From assembly GCA_017643395.1 (NCBI GenBank), contig JAEPNP010000002.1:164290-228289 (forward strand): DNA of 64,000 nucleotides, given 5' to 3'. The first letter of the stretch is position 1; each line of letters starts with the position of its first letter. Below, piece by piece: positions 43,420 to 53,579 of this stretch. The notes under the pieces were generated by a model. That model saw only the letters and a program-made list of their open reading frames with translations, ran no database searches and had not been told where the DNA came from. The translations under genes and the position numbers were made by a program. This DNA is from Rhodothermales bacterium. Lineage in GTDB: Bacteria > Bacteroidota > Rhodothermia > Rhodothermales > UBA10348.

Positions 43420-44529
43420 ATGCAACGCACTTTTCTGGTTCTCGGCCTGCTTCTGCTGGCCGCCTGTGACGATCCGGCGCCCGTAGGCGTGGATCTTGTC
43501 GATGCCCAGTCGGGCGAACCCTTCGTCCTCGACGTCACCTCTACCTCCCCGACCGTAGCGGAAATCGCCGAAACCACCGGGAATGCCACCCGGATTCTGT
43601 TTGGGTCCGTCACTGATCCGGACTTCGGGCCGCTTGAGGCGGCCGGTTACCTGGATTTTGTCAGCCCCGGCGTGTTCTCCACGGCTTTCGAAACCGAGCA
43701 GCTGAGCGATGTGGCCCTGCTGCTGGCGACCGACTATGTATATGGAGACTCGCTGGCTGACATCAGCGTGGCGGTGCGGCAGATTCAGGATGCCTGGCCT
43801 GGCTCCGGCACAACAGCAGACACCACCCTGCGAGTAGGATCCCTCATCACCGAGTCGACCCAGAACAAACGAACGGTGACGCTTGAAATCCCCATGCCCG
43901 CCGATTGGGTGGCCCGCTGGGATACCACGTTCCGCTCCACCACATTCGACGATGCCTTCCACGGCCTTGAGGTGACCTCCGCCAGTGGCTCGGCCATCAT
44001 GGGTGCCGCCGTACTGAACAGCGCGCTTCGTGCCGTGGCAGGGGGCGACACGACGTTCTTCCCCGCGGGTCGCAGTCTCACGCGTCTCCTGCACAGTGAA
44101 GGCCTGCCGGACTCCAGCCAGCCGCTTGTCTTCCAGGACGGTCGCAAGCGTGCCGTGGAGTTCAATTTTGAGGTCGAGACCGGGCGCTTCGTACTCAACC
44201 GGGGCATCGTGCGGGTGACGGCAGACACCTCACTCAGCCTGTCTGTCCCCGCGGGCTTCAACCGGCCCTCGGTGGAACAGTTGGAACTGGACTGGATCTC
44301 CCTGGACGGCACGCGCACGCCCATTGCGGCGTCCTTCCGGACGGGCAATCGTTTTGATTTTGAATCGGTGCAACTGGGCGACTCCCTGGGTGTCCTTGTT
44401 ACGGGGGGTAGCGGTCTGGACCGACTTGAAGTGCGGGTGCCGGACGGCGCCAACACACTGTCTGTCATTCGGCTGCCGCTGATTGACGCCAGACCTCGCG
44501 CCCTGCTCACCGTAACCCCGATCCAGTGA
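43420..44529 (+). CDS. DUF4270-like lipoprotein
   Basis: A 369-residue lipoprotein: LLLLAAC with the modified cysteine at residue 16. The mature protein is beta-rich, with strands such as DATSTSPT-like openings, ILFGSVTDPDFGPLEAAGYL and AVEFNFEVETGRFVLNRG, and resembles the DUF4270 family of Bacteroidota surface lipoproteins. I chose the ATG at 43420 because it starts the lipobox signal; upstream codons cross the terminator. It overlaps the barrel gene that follows (GTGATG). Function unknown; location probably outer membrane. Confidence 0.7.
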   Translation: MQRTFLVLGLLLLAACDDPAPVGVDLVDAQSGEPFVLDVTSTSPTVAEIAETTGNATRILFGSVTDPDFGPLEAAGYLDFVSPGVFSTAFETEQLSDVALLLATDYVYGDSLADISVAVRQIQDAWPGSGTTADTTLRVGSLITESTQNKRTVTLEIPMPADWVARWDTTFRSTTFDDAFHGLEVTSASGSAIMGAAVLNSALRAVAGGDTTFFPAGRSLTRLLHSEGLPDSSQPLVFQDGRKRAVEFNFEVETGRFVLNRGIVRVTADTSLSLSVPAGFNRPSVEQLELDWISLDGTRTPIAASFRTGNRFDFESVQLGDSLGVLVTGGSGLDRLEVRVPDGANTLSVIRLPLIDARPRALLTVTPIQ

Positions 44530-45824
44530 TGCGACGTATTTCGGCTCTTGCGCTTTGCGCACTGATCGCGGTTCCTCTTCAGGCCCAACAGCGCGGCGAA
44601 GGCTCGGTGTACTCCCGCTACGGGCTGGGAGAACTCTCCTCTTCCTCCTACTCGTCCAAGAGCAGCGCACTGGGCGGCGGAGGCCTGGCATACGGGTCCA
44701 CCACCTTCGCCAACCTCACCAATCCAGCCTCGCTGAGTGATCAGGTCTTCACGCGACTCTCAGGCGGGATGCGGTTCGAGGCGGTACGCACCACGGATGC
44801 GCTGGACGTGCAGTCGACTTTTTCCTCGAATTCGTTCGACGGACTGTCGATCGGGCTCCCGCTCAAGTCCAGCAAACTGGGCATGGGAATGGGATTCAGC
44901 AAGCTGACCCGGGTTTCCTACCTCATTGATGTGGTGAAACCGCTCGACCTTGGTTCAGAGGTTGATTCGGGCGATGAGTATGGTGCCCGCTTTCAGGGCA
45001 CCGGCGGCCTCAACCAGATCAGCGTCGGTGCCGGATATCGGTTCAATCCCTCGATTTCAGTCGGTCTGCGTGGGGATGCCGTCTTTGGTGTGATCGAGGA
45101 CATTCAGGGTACCGTGTTCAATGACGCGCGGTTCACCGATACGCGCGTGGTACGCTCGACGCGCATGCACGGCTACACGCTCGGCCTTGGCGTTCGCGCC
45201 ACGGCTCGCTCCGTGATCCGGGACGGCGACTTTCTGAACTTCGGCGGCGCACTGGATCTGCCCTACGACCTCAACGGCACACGCACCGTATTCGAGGGCG
45301 AAGGTCTGAGCGTGGACACGCTCAACACGGCGATCGACGGCTCTGCTTCCATGCCGCTGTCAGTCGCCGCCGGTGTGCTTTATCAGCCGAGCCCCGTGCT
45401 CTCGTTCAACGCCGACTTCCGGTATGAGCCCTGGGCGGACTTCGAGAGCACGTTTTCCTTCCCGGGATACGCGCCCGCAGGAGTTTCCAACTTCAGCAAT
45501 CGCACCCGCATCTCGGGCGGAATTGAATACTTTCCGGCAGGGCGCGATCTTTTTGCGTCCTACCTCGAGCGCACGGCATACCGTGTCGGCTTCTTCAGAG
45601 AGGCCGGGTATGTATCGCCGGACGCCGCGGAACGGGTAAATACATTCGGTGTGACCAGTGGACTGAGTCTGCCCACGCTGAGTGCCGGCACGAGGATTGA
45701 TATCAATCTGGATGTAGGGACCAGAGGCTCTGCCACCGGGCGATTGGTGCAGGACCGGTTTATCCGGTTCGGACTCCATTTCAACTTTGCGGAGCGCTGG
45801 TTCGCACGTCGGCAATTAGGCTGA
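44529..45824 (+). CDS. Outer-membrane beta-barrel protein (FadL/OmpP1-like)
   Basis: A 431-residue protein with signal peptide (about 1-19, LIAVPLQAQ) and the opening GEGSVYSRYGLGEL, a motif I associate with a Bacteroidota family of FadL-like outer-membrane barrels. Then come ANLTNPASLSD and many alternating amphipathic strands, and the C-terminal strand RFGLHFNFAERWF with aromatic end. FadL relatives pass hydrophobic compounds; the substrate here is unknown. The start is ATG 44529 sharing a base with the upstream stop; GTG 44526 is possible. Likely acts with the DUF4270 lipoprotein and the TPR protein next to it. Confidence 0.75.
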   Translation: MRRISALALCALIAVPLQAQQRGEGSVYSRYGLGELSSSSYSSKSSALGGGGLAYGSTTFANLTNPASLSDQVFTRLSGGMRFEAVRTTDALDVQSTFSSNSFDGLSIGLPLKSSKLGMGMGFSKLTRVSYLIDVVKPLDLGSEVDSGDEYGARFQGTGGLNQISVGAGYRFNPSISVGLRGDAVFGVIEDIQGTVFNDARFTDTRVVRSTRMHGYTLGLGVRATARSVIRDGDFLNFGGALDLPYDLNGTRTVFEGEGLSVDTLNTAIDGSASMPLSVAAGVLYQPSPVLSFNADFRYEPWADFESTFSFPGYAPAGVSNFSNRTRISGGIEYFPAGRDLFASYLERTAYRVGFFREAGYVSPDAAERVNTFGVTSGLSLPTLSAGTRIDINLDVGTRGSATGRLVQDRFIRFGLHFNFAERWFARRQLG

Positions 45825-45867
45825 CACCCACTCAGAATTACCTGTGCACGCAACACAGAAGAACACC

Positions 45868-47187
45868 ATGCACTACATCTACCAGACTTCTCGCTTCCAG
45901 AAGGTGGCGTTCCTGGTTTTGGCCGCCTCGTTCGGGCTTTCCGCGGGCGTAAAGGCCCAGGGAGGCCCCTGTTCAGAGGATGCGAACGACATTCGCGTCA
46001 ACTACAGCCTCTACTACGAGGACTACAGGAACGAGAACTGGGAGACCTCTCTTCCCTACCTGCGGTGGATCATCCGCTGCGCCCCCGGTTTTCCCAACAA
46101 CTCGGATCGCAACTTCGAGCGCATCATTGAGGTGTACGAGGGCATTGGTCTGGGGCAGGACGACCCCGACATGCAGCGGGTCTGGCTGGACTCTGCACTG
46201 TACGTGTACGACACGGCACCGTCCAGTTTACAGGACGCCGGTATCGAGTACGATCCCTATGACTGGGTCTTCGAGAAAGGGCGGTTCATCCAGAAGCATG
46301 TTGATGCGCTTGGCGACCTCCAGCGTGAGATCGGGCCGATCTACATGGAGGCCTTCGATCTGAATCCGGCAGACATCCAGGGCTACTACATCAACTATGT
46401 CGTGCTCGACCTCGTGGGCAAGGACGACAAGGCCACCGCGGTGGAATTTCTGGACCGGGTCGAGAGCGCGCGCTCCGGAGACGCTGAAGTGATGACGCTC
46501 ATCACCGACTGGCGAGGCCGTTTGTTCACGTCCCCGGAGGAGCGCATCGGCTTCCTGGAGAGTCAATACGACAAGAACCCGGACGACGGTGAGGTGCTAG
46601 CCGAGTTGTTCGAGCTCCTGATGGAGGAAGGCTACCGGGACCGTGTCTACGAGCTGGCCGATCAGATGATGGCGGCCGACCCGTCGGCGCGCACCTTCCG
46701 CCTCATCGCGAAAATGCGCCTTGAGGACGGTCTCGCGGACGAGGCCATCGACCTCTACGAGCAATCCCTCGAAATGGACGGCGGCCAGGACGCCGCGAAA
46801 GAGGTGTACTACAACATTGGCGCAGCACATCAGCAGGAAGGCCGGCTCTCGCGTGCGCGCACTGCATACCGCCAGTCGCTGCAGGCAGACCCTGACTATG
46901 GTGCTGCCCTGCTGGCCATCGGCGATCTCTACATGACCGCCGTACAGGGCTGCGGATCCTTTGAGCGTGAGGACCGCGCCGTTTACTGGCTGGCGGCCGA
47001 TTACTTTGATCGCGCTGCGTCCCGGGACCGCACGGTGGCCCAGCAGTCACGTCAGCGGGTGAACAGCATTCGTCGCCTGATGCCGACCGCCGAAGACAAG
47101 TTCTTCAAGGGCTGGAACGCCGGCGACAGCTACACTATCAACTACGGCTGCTACGCCTGGATTGGTGAGTCTACGCGCGTGCGGTAG
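45868..47187 (+). CDS. Exported TPR-repeat protein
   Basis: A 439-residue protein with signal peptide (about 10-32 of the predicted start, VAFLVLAASFGLSAGVKAQ) and several TPR-like helical hairpins, clearest at EVYYNIGAAHQQEGRLSRARTAYRQSL and the next repeat AALLAIGDLYM. The mature N-terminus has a Cys-containing segment (GGPCSED) and another cysteine late, perhaps a disulfide. ATG 45868 was chosen; a GTG eight codons upstream is possible. Ends in a strong terminator, closing the DUF4270-barrel-TPR run. No enzymatic motif; presumably an envelope scaffold. Confidence 0.8.
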   Translation: MHYIYQTSRFQKVAFLVLAASFGLSAGVKAQGGPCSEDANDIRVNYSLYYEDYRNENWETSLPYLRWIIRCAPGFPNNSDRNFERIIEVYEGIGLGQDDPDMQRVWLDSALYVYDTAPSSLQDAGIEYDPYDWVFEKGRFIQKHVDALGDLQREIGPIYMEAFDLNPADIQGYYINYVVLDLVGKDDKATAVEFLDRVESARSGDAEVMTLITDWRGRLFTSPEERIGFLESQYDKNPDDGEVLAELFELLMEEGYRDRVYELADQMMAADPSARTFRLIAKMRLEDGLADEAIDLYEQSLEMDGGQDAAKEVYYNIGAAHQQEGRLSRARTAYRQSLQADPDYGAALLAIGDLYMTAVQGCGSFEREDRAVYWLAADYFDRAASRDRTVAQQSRQRVNSIRRLMPTAEDKFFKGWNAGDSYTINYGCYAWIGESTRVR

Positions 47188-47213
47188 GCGATCGCGGGCT
47201 TGAGTCTCCTTTA

Positions 47214-47254
47214 GGAACGGGCCGGTGCCGATGGTGCCGGCCCGTTCTTTTTTT
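47214..47254 (+). terminator. Intrinsic terminator
   Basis: Perfect 11-base-pair GC stem (GAACGGGCCGG with CCGGCCCGTTC) and 11-base loop, then a run of T. It ends the run from the DUF4270 gene and lies just upstream of the enolase promoter region. Confidence 0.93.
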
Positions 47255-47320
47255 GCCGTGTCGCGGCTCCCCCCATCCGGCGTGCATTGGACTCGCCCTG
47301 GCTGGAACCGCTTCCTGTGA

Positions 47321-48700
<1,380 letters not shown>

Positions 48701-48704
48701 TTGC

Positions 48705-49007
48705 ATGCTTGAGAGCGCCCGAGAATACCTGAGCCGCCAGCGCGCCAAAATCTTCGGTGCCGGGGCCCTGCTGCTGTTCTTCTGGGTCGCCTTCCTGGAC
48801 AGCCACTCCCTCTTCAAGCGGGTGAAGTGGAGCTATGAAGCAGAGCAGCTGCGGACCGAAAACGCCGAGATACAGGCGGACATCGACAGGCTGGAGGCAG
48901 AGCTCGAGCGCGAACTCACCGACGACGAGGTCGAACGCATTGCCCGCGAGGAATACGGGATGCAGCGAGAAGGCGAAACCGTTCACCCTGTTACCCCCGG
49001 AGAATAG
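48705..49007 (+). CDS. FtsB/DivIC septum formation initiator
   Basis: A 100-residue bitopic protein: short cytoplasmic N-terminus, one membrane helix (about 17-35, IFGAGALLLFFWVAFLDS), then a coiled coil (YEAEQLRTENAEIQADIDRLEAELER) and the conserved IAREEYGM motif, closing the DivIC/FtsB domain. These proteins form the FtsQBL-type complex that activates septal peptidoglycan synthesis. Coupling to eno is typical of many bacteria. Its stop shares a base with the start of the ROK kinase gene. Confidence 0.9.
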   Translation: MLESAREYLSRQRAKIFGAGALLLFFWVAFLDSHSLFKRVKWSYEAEQLRTENAEIQADIDRLEAELERELTDDEVERIAREEYGMQREGETVHPVTPGE

Positions 49008-49984
49008 TGGGTCAGTACGCCGTCGGCATTGATCTCGGAGGCACCTCGATCAAGTCCGCGCTCGTGTCGCGTGACAAGGGCGTGGTGGCATCGGATTCCT
49101 ACCCGACAGAGGCTGAGGCCGGCCCGGATCGAGTGCTGGACAATATCACGACATTGGTTCGGCGCATGATGACCGCATCGCCCGAACCGGTGCTCGGCAT
49201 CGGCATGGGCAGCCCGGGCATCATCGACTGGGAGCGAACCAGCGTCTCGCATCCGCCGAACCTTCCCGGCTGGAAGACCGTGCATCTGGGCGAGGCGATC
49301 TCCAATCGGCTTGGACAGCACTGCGACTGCATCGTCGAGAACGACGCCAACGTTGCAGGGCTCGGGTCGGCTCACTACGGAGCCGGCAAACCGTTCGACT
49401 CCTTCATTATGGTGACGCTTGGTACAGGAGTCGGTGGCGCAATCATCTACGAGAATCGCATCTTTCGCGGTGCCACCGGAGGTGCCGGCGAGATCGGTCA
49501 CATGACCATCGATTTCGAAGGACCGAAGGACAACCACGACATTCCGGGAGCGTCGGAGGCGTACCTGGGACAGCGCTTCCTCTCCGCTCACGCCTGTCGC
49601 ATGCTGGCCGACCGCTCCGACTCCGTGCTGCACGAGCGGGTGCTGCGGGATCCGGACGGCATTGCTCCCAAAGACCTGCATGACGCTGCGGTTGACGGTG
49701 ACGAGGCAGCGGCCGAGGTTCTACGCTGGGCGGGGCACAAACTGGGTGTCTTGCTTGGTTCGGCAGTTAATTTGCTGGACATCCGGAAGCTGGTTGTGGG
49801 GGGTGGTCTTTCCGCAGCCGGGGACTTCATTTTTGCGTCGGCCAGAACCACCATCGAGCAGTTTGTCACCCACGGCCTCAGAGCAGGGATCGAGATTATC
49901 CAGGAGCCTCGCGGCAATGAAGTGGGGGTGTTGGGTGCCGCCCACCTGGTCTTCCAGGAGGCCGACTATCGCGGCAGCGAATAA
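49007..49984 (+). CDS. ROK-family sugar kinase lacking the zinc-cysteine motif
   Basis: A 325-residue ROK kinase, probably a glucokinase-type enzyme. Phosphate loop GIDLGGTSIK (residues 7-16), catalytic Asp113 in VENDANVAGLGSA, adenosine loop VTLGTGVGGAII, and GEIGHMTID with the zinc-ligand His165 are all present. But the CxCGxxGC zinc motif that usually follows is replaced by NHDIPGASEAYLG, with no cysteines. Zinc binding is therefore probably lost. Starts at GTG overlapping the upstream stop, and its 3' end overlaps the lptD start region. Sugar specificity is inferred, not shown. Confidence 0.88.
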   Translation: MGQYAVGIDLGGTSIKSALVSRDKGVVASDSYPTEAEAGPDRVLDNITTLVRRMMTASPEPVLGIGMGSPGIIDWERTSVSHPPNLPGWKTVHLGEAISNRLGQHCDCIVENDANVAGLGSAHYGAGKPFDSFIMVTLGTGVGGAIIYENRIFRGATGGAGEIGHMTIDFEGPKDNHDIPGASEAYLGQRFLSAHACRMLADRSDSVLHERVLRDPDGIAPKDLHDAAVDGDEAAAEVLRWAGHKLGVLLGSAVNLLDIRKLVVGGGLSAAGDFIFASARTTIEQFVTHGLRAGIEIIQEPRGNEVGVLGAAHLVFQEADYRGSE

Positions 49985-52583
49985 GCCGCTTCTCGCGGTT
50001 TTTTTCCTGCTTGCGGCCATCGCTCCGGAGGTCGCGGCACAGTCCCAGGCACAACCCGCCGCGCGGGAATTGTCGGGTCCCATCCAATTCGTGGCCAGCG
50101 ACTCCCTCATCGTGCGGTTCGGTGAAACCGATCTCGGCAGTCTCTTCGGAAGCGCAAACGTGGTCTATGACCAGGTCCAGTTGAACGCCTGGCGCATCGA
50201 CATGCTCTTCGACATCGAGGAAGTACGTGCCGAGGGACTGGAAACGGACACGGGCACGGTGGGATTGCCTCAGTTTACGCAGGACACCGAGACCTTCATC
50301 GGCAAGCAGCTGGCGTTCAACCTTCGCACGGAACGCGGACGCGTGGTTGAGGCACAAACCCAGATTCAGGAAGGGTTTGTGCGGGCAGACGTGGTCAAGG
50401 CCACGGAGGACTCGACGCTGTTCATTCGTAACGGCGCGTACACCACCTGCCCCTGCGTGGAGGATCCTTCCTACTCGTTGCGATCCAACAAGATGAAGAT
50501 CGTGAACCAGAAGTGGATCTATACCGGTCCGATCCAGCTCTTCTTGTTCAATATCCCGACCCCACTCTGGCTGCCGTTTGGATTCCTGCCCGCGCAGGAG
50601 AGTCGGCGCAGCGGTCCACTGCCGCCGACGTACGGCGAGGACCAGTTCGGATTCTATCTCAAGGATTGGGGCTGGTACTTCGCGATGAATGATTACATGG
50701 ACCTCCAGCTTCAGGGCAGTGTCTGGACGCGCGGCAGCGTCGAGGGGTCGTCCCTGTTCCGATATGCGCGTCGGTACGGCTTCTCCGGTCAGCTGGGCGT
50801 GCGATATGGCCGATTCCCCGATGGCATCAAAGGGGACCCTCGATTTGGGGTGACGAACACCACGTCTTTCCGATGGAATCACACACAGACCATCAGTCCC
50901 ACGGCCAGCTTCGACGCCAACGTCAACCTCTCCTCGCGCAGCTTTCTGCAGGGTGTCTCTGAGAGTTACAACGACAAGGTCACGCAGAACATCCAATCCA
51001 GCATGCGCTACTCGAAGCGGTGGCGCGCCCGGAGCCTGACGGTCAATACCAACCACAATCAGACTGTCAGCACCGGCGCGGTCACTCTCGGCGTGCCTAG
51101 TGTCTCGTTTTCCCAGAGCTCATTCAAACCGTTTGCGCGATCAAACCGGCCACCCGGCAGCGGGGAGCGCTTCTACGAGAAGGTGACGCTGAGCTATTCC
51201 ATGTCGGCGGACAACCGCTTCAGCTTTCAGCCGCTGGCTGATGAGCTGCTCATCTCCGCCGGCGACTCCGCCGCAATCGGCATCGACTGGATTGACGCGC
51301 TGCTGTCTCAGGAGGACTTTGTGCGCGCTACGGGACAGGACGAGCGCTTTGCGTTCAAGGCCACGCATCGCATCCCCGTGTCCGCTCCTTTCTCCGTCGC
51401 AAGTCTTCCGCTGCTGGGAGACTTCCGAATGAACCTGTCGCCCAGTCTCTCCTACACCGAGGACTGGTTTGTGCGCACCAAGCGATTGGTCCCCGACTCC
51501 ACCGGAGCCCTGAAGACCGAGTCCGTGCCCGGCTTTTTCGCGCTGCGTCAGTACACCGCCAGCCTGTCGGCCTCGTCTGTGTTCTACGGCCTGTTCCCCG
51601 TGAATGTGGGGCCCTACAGGGGTGTGCGCCACACCGTGCGACCCAGTCTGGGTTTCGGTTACCGACCCGACTTCTTTGACGACCGATTTGGCTATACCCG
51701 GACCTACACGGACGCGGCCGGCAACGAAATCCCCTACGCGATTGTGTCAGGCGTTTCGCCAGGCGAGCAGCAGGCGTTGAGCTTTTCGATTGCCAACACC
51801 TTTGAGACCAAGCGCGCCGCACCCGACTCCGTCGCCGCCCCGGGGCGGGCACAACCGGCCATCAAGCTGTTTGATCTGAATGTGGCGTCGAGCTACAACC
51901 TCGCGGCCGACTCGCTCGGGTTTGGCAATATCTCGCTTACCGGGCGTACGCGGTTATTCGGTGAGGTAGACGTGGACTTCCGGTCCAACTTCTCACCCTA
52001 CCGGGTGGACACGATCGGCGCGCTGCGCAACGAGTACGCCTTCTCGACGCGTACCCCGCTTGGCCGGATGACATCGGCCAGCCTGACGGTCCGGACCTCA
52101 ATCCGGAGTCAGACCACGAGAGGGGAAAGTCGCCCCTTGACCACCCCGCGCGCGGGATTCGCGGCGGACCCGGCGCTCTCGGCCAATCCGCTATCGGCTA
52201 CCATCCAGCAGCCCTTTGGCGGTCCGGTCACAGACTTCGCTATTCCCTGGTCCCTCTCCATGGACTTCACGTACGGAGTCAACCGCACGGGACTGCTCAG
52301 CACAAAACGGGCCGTGGTCAACGCCAATTTCGACTTTTCGCTGACCCCGAACTGGAAGGTCAGTGGCCGTGGAGGCTATGACCTCGAGCGTGGGCAGCTA
52401 TCAACGACGAGTCTGGCCGTGGCGCGGGACTTCGACTGTTGGCAGATGTCGTTCAACTGGATTCCCACGGGCATCTACCAGTCTTGGGGATTCGACCTGC
52501 ACGTCAAGAGCAGCCATCTGCGCGATCTTCTTCGCGTTCGGCAGCCAAAGTCTGACGTGCGGGACCGGTTCGGCGGGCTGTAG
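49917..52583 (+). CDS. lptD: LptD-like LPS assembly outer-membrane protein
   Basis: About 888 residues. After a signal peptide (KPLLAVFFLLAAIAPEVAAQ) comes an OstA/LptA-like N-terminal domain (about 60-260; LIVRFGETDLGSLFGSANVVYD). The Bacteroidota LptD signature follows: AYTTCPCVEDPSYSLRSNKMKI and IYTGPIQLFLFNIPTPLWLPFGF, then a long beta-barrel to the C-terminus. LptD inserts LPS into the outer leaflet. The two cysteines of TCPC may form disulfides. Start uncertain: the ATG 49917 and GTG 49935 both lie inside the ROK gene and give a long charged leader before the hydrophobic core. Followed immediately by a lipoprotein gene. Confidence 0.88.
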   Translation: MKWGCWVPPTWSSRRPTIAAANKPLLAVFFLLAAIAPEVAAQSQAQPAARELSGPIQFVASDSLIVRFGETDLGSLFGSANVVYDQVQLNAWRIDMLFDIEEVRAEGLETDTGTVGLPQFTQDTETFIGKQLAFNLRTERGRVVEAQTQIQEGFVRADVVKATEDSTLFIRNGAYTTCPCVEDPSYSLRSNKMKIVNQKWIYTGPIQLFLFNIPTPLWLPFGFLPAQESRRSGPLPPTYGEDQFGFYLKDWGWYFAMNDYMDLQLQGSVWTRGSVEGSSLFRYARRYGFSGQLGVRYGRFPDGIKGDPRFGVTNTTSFRWNHTQTISPTASFDANVNLSSRSFLQGVSESYNDKVTQNIQSSMRYSKRWRARSLTVNTNHNQTVSTGAVTLGVPSVSFSQSSFKPFARSNRPPGSGERFYEKVTLSYSMSADNRFSFQPLADELLISAGDSAAIGIDWIDALLSQEDFVRATGQDERFAFKATHRIPVSAPFSVASLPLLGDFRMNLSPSLSYTEDWFVRTKRLVPDSTGALKTESVPGFFALRQYTASLSASSVFYGLFPVNVGPYRGVRHTVRPSLGFGYRPDFFDDRFGYTRTYTDAAGNEIPYAIVSGVSPGEQQALSFSIANTFETKRAAPDSVAAPGRAQPAIKLFDLNVASSYNLAADSLGFGNISLTGRTRLFGEVDVDFRSNFSPYRVDTIGALRNEYAFSTRTPLGRMTSASLTVRTSIRSQTTRGESRPLTTPRAGFAADPALSANPLSATIQQPFGGPVTDFAIPWSLSMDFTYGVNRTGLLSTKRAVVNANFDFSLTPNWKVSGRGGYDLERGQLSTTSLAVARDFDCWQMSFNWIPTGIYQSWGFDLHVKSSHLRDLLRVRQPKSDVRDRFGGL

Positions 52584-52585
52584 CC

Positions 52586-53110
52586 TTGGCGCACATCCAT
52601 CGCCCTTCGCTACGCGGCCTGTTTCTGGTGGCCATTGCGCTCAACGGTTCGGGCTGTAGCCTCGTGGGCGATGAGGTGGGTGCTGTGGAGGGCACGTACC
52701 GGTTCAGCAACGCATTCGGCTACGTGGAGCGAATCGTCGTAAGACCCGATTACGTCAAAGACCTGCGCTTTGCCGTTGAGGGAGAGGTCAGCCTGGAGGA
52801 GGCCGACGGCCAGGTCGAGGGCACGGGCACCTGCATCCGCTCGCGCGAATCGCTGGAGCAGCCCGGCGACATCGAAGACAATCAGGATCAGACCACGATC
52901 CTCAAATTCACGGCCCAGCGAGAGGGTGATCGGCTGGTGCAGGTTCGCATCGATGGGTGTGCCTTCCCGCGACGCATGGAAGGCCGAATCGAGCGCGGCA
53001 GAATAGTCCTGAACACGGACCTTGATTTTCCCGTGTCCGGGGGCACGACCGTCTTCTCCGACCGGTTTGGTGACCCCTCCCGGTTGATAATGACGCGTTC
53101 GGAAGGGTAG
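52586..53110 (+). CDS. Putative lipoprotein
   Basis: A 174-residue protein starting at a TTG two bases after lptD. Hydrophobic GLFLVAIALNGSGC suggests export with a possible lipid-modified Cys24, though the lipobox is imperfect. The mature part is beta-rich with two further cysteines (GTGTCIRS and RIDGCAF) that could pair. No family recognised; placement behind lptD suggests an envelope role but LptE is not evident from the sequence. Confidence 0.6.
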   Translation: MAHIHRPSLRGLFLVAIALNGSGCSLVGDEVGAVEGTYRFSNAFGYVERIVVRPDYVKDLRFAVEGEVSLEEADGQVEGTGTCIRSRESLEQPGDIEDNQDQTTILKFTAQREGDRLVQVRIDGCAFPRRMEGRIERGRIVLNTDLDFPVSGGTTVFSDRFGDPSRLIMTRSEG

Positions 53111-53175
53111 ACAGGATTAGTCGTGGTTTGGCCCGCGGCTTGCAGTTGCCCGGTCAATCACGATTACCGACTACC

Positions 53176-53469
53176 ATGTTCGACTTGCCCAAAAGGGTGC
53201 TACGCCTTCTCCCGGAACGAATGAAGGAGATGGATCCGGCCTCGGACCGGGATCGCCGGATCGCGCGGCGCCTTCAGGACCTTTTCGAGCGGGATCTGGC
53301 GCTATCGGAGATCGGCAGCCTGCAGTTCTTCGTGCACAAGAGTTCCGTGGTTCTGAAAGGCGAAATCACCAGCTCCGAAGACCGCGGCATCGTGATGGAA
53401 CTGATCCAGTCCGTACCCGAGGTTCGTCGGGTGGTGGACCATCTCAGCGAGGTGCCCCGGGCGGCTTGA
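53176..53469 (+). CDS. BON domain protein
   Basis: A 97-residue protein containing a BON domain: RRLQDLFERDLALSEIGSLQFFVHKSSVVLKGEITSSE-type alpha-beta-beta pattern followed by VMELIQSVPEVRRVVDHL. BON domains bind phospholipid and occur in periplasmic stress proteins, but there is no signal peptide here. I chose ATG 53176; upstream codons lack homology. Its last codons are part of a 63-bp-period duplication in the following intergenic DNA. Confidence 0.7.
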   Translation: MFDLPKRVLRLLPERMKEMDPASDRDRRIARRLQDLFERDLALSEIGSLQFFVHKSSVVLKGEITSSEDRGIVMELIQSVPEVRRVVDHLSEVPRAA

Positions 53470-53576
53470 GCGATTGTGCCCCCGAGGAGTGAGTCGGTCC
53501 CTCAGGCTTGGGCCGCTGTGCGGGCAGCTTGAACGATCGGGCCCCGAGACGTGAGCCAGTCCCTCAGGCTTGGGCC
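53461..53576. repeat. Imperfect tandem repeat spanning the BON gene 3' end
   Basis: Two related copies of about 53 bases, at 53461-53514 and 53524-53576 (offset 63 bases), each beginning GC[G/A]GCTTGA and ending in the shared TCCCTCAGGCTTGGGCC. The first copy includes the BON stop codon. Copy 2 could fold into an imperfect GGGCCC hairpin. Confidence 0.85.
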
Positions 53577-53579
53577 CTT

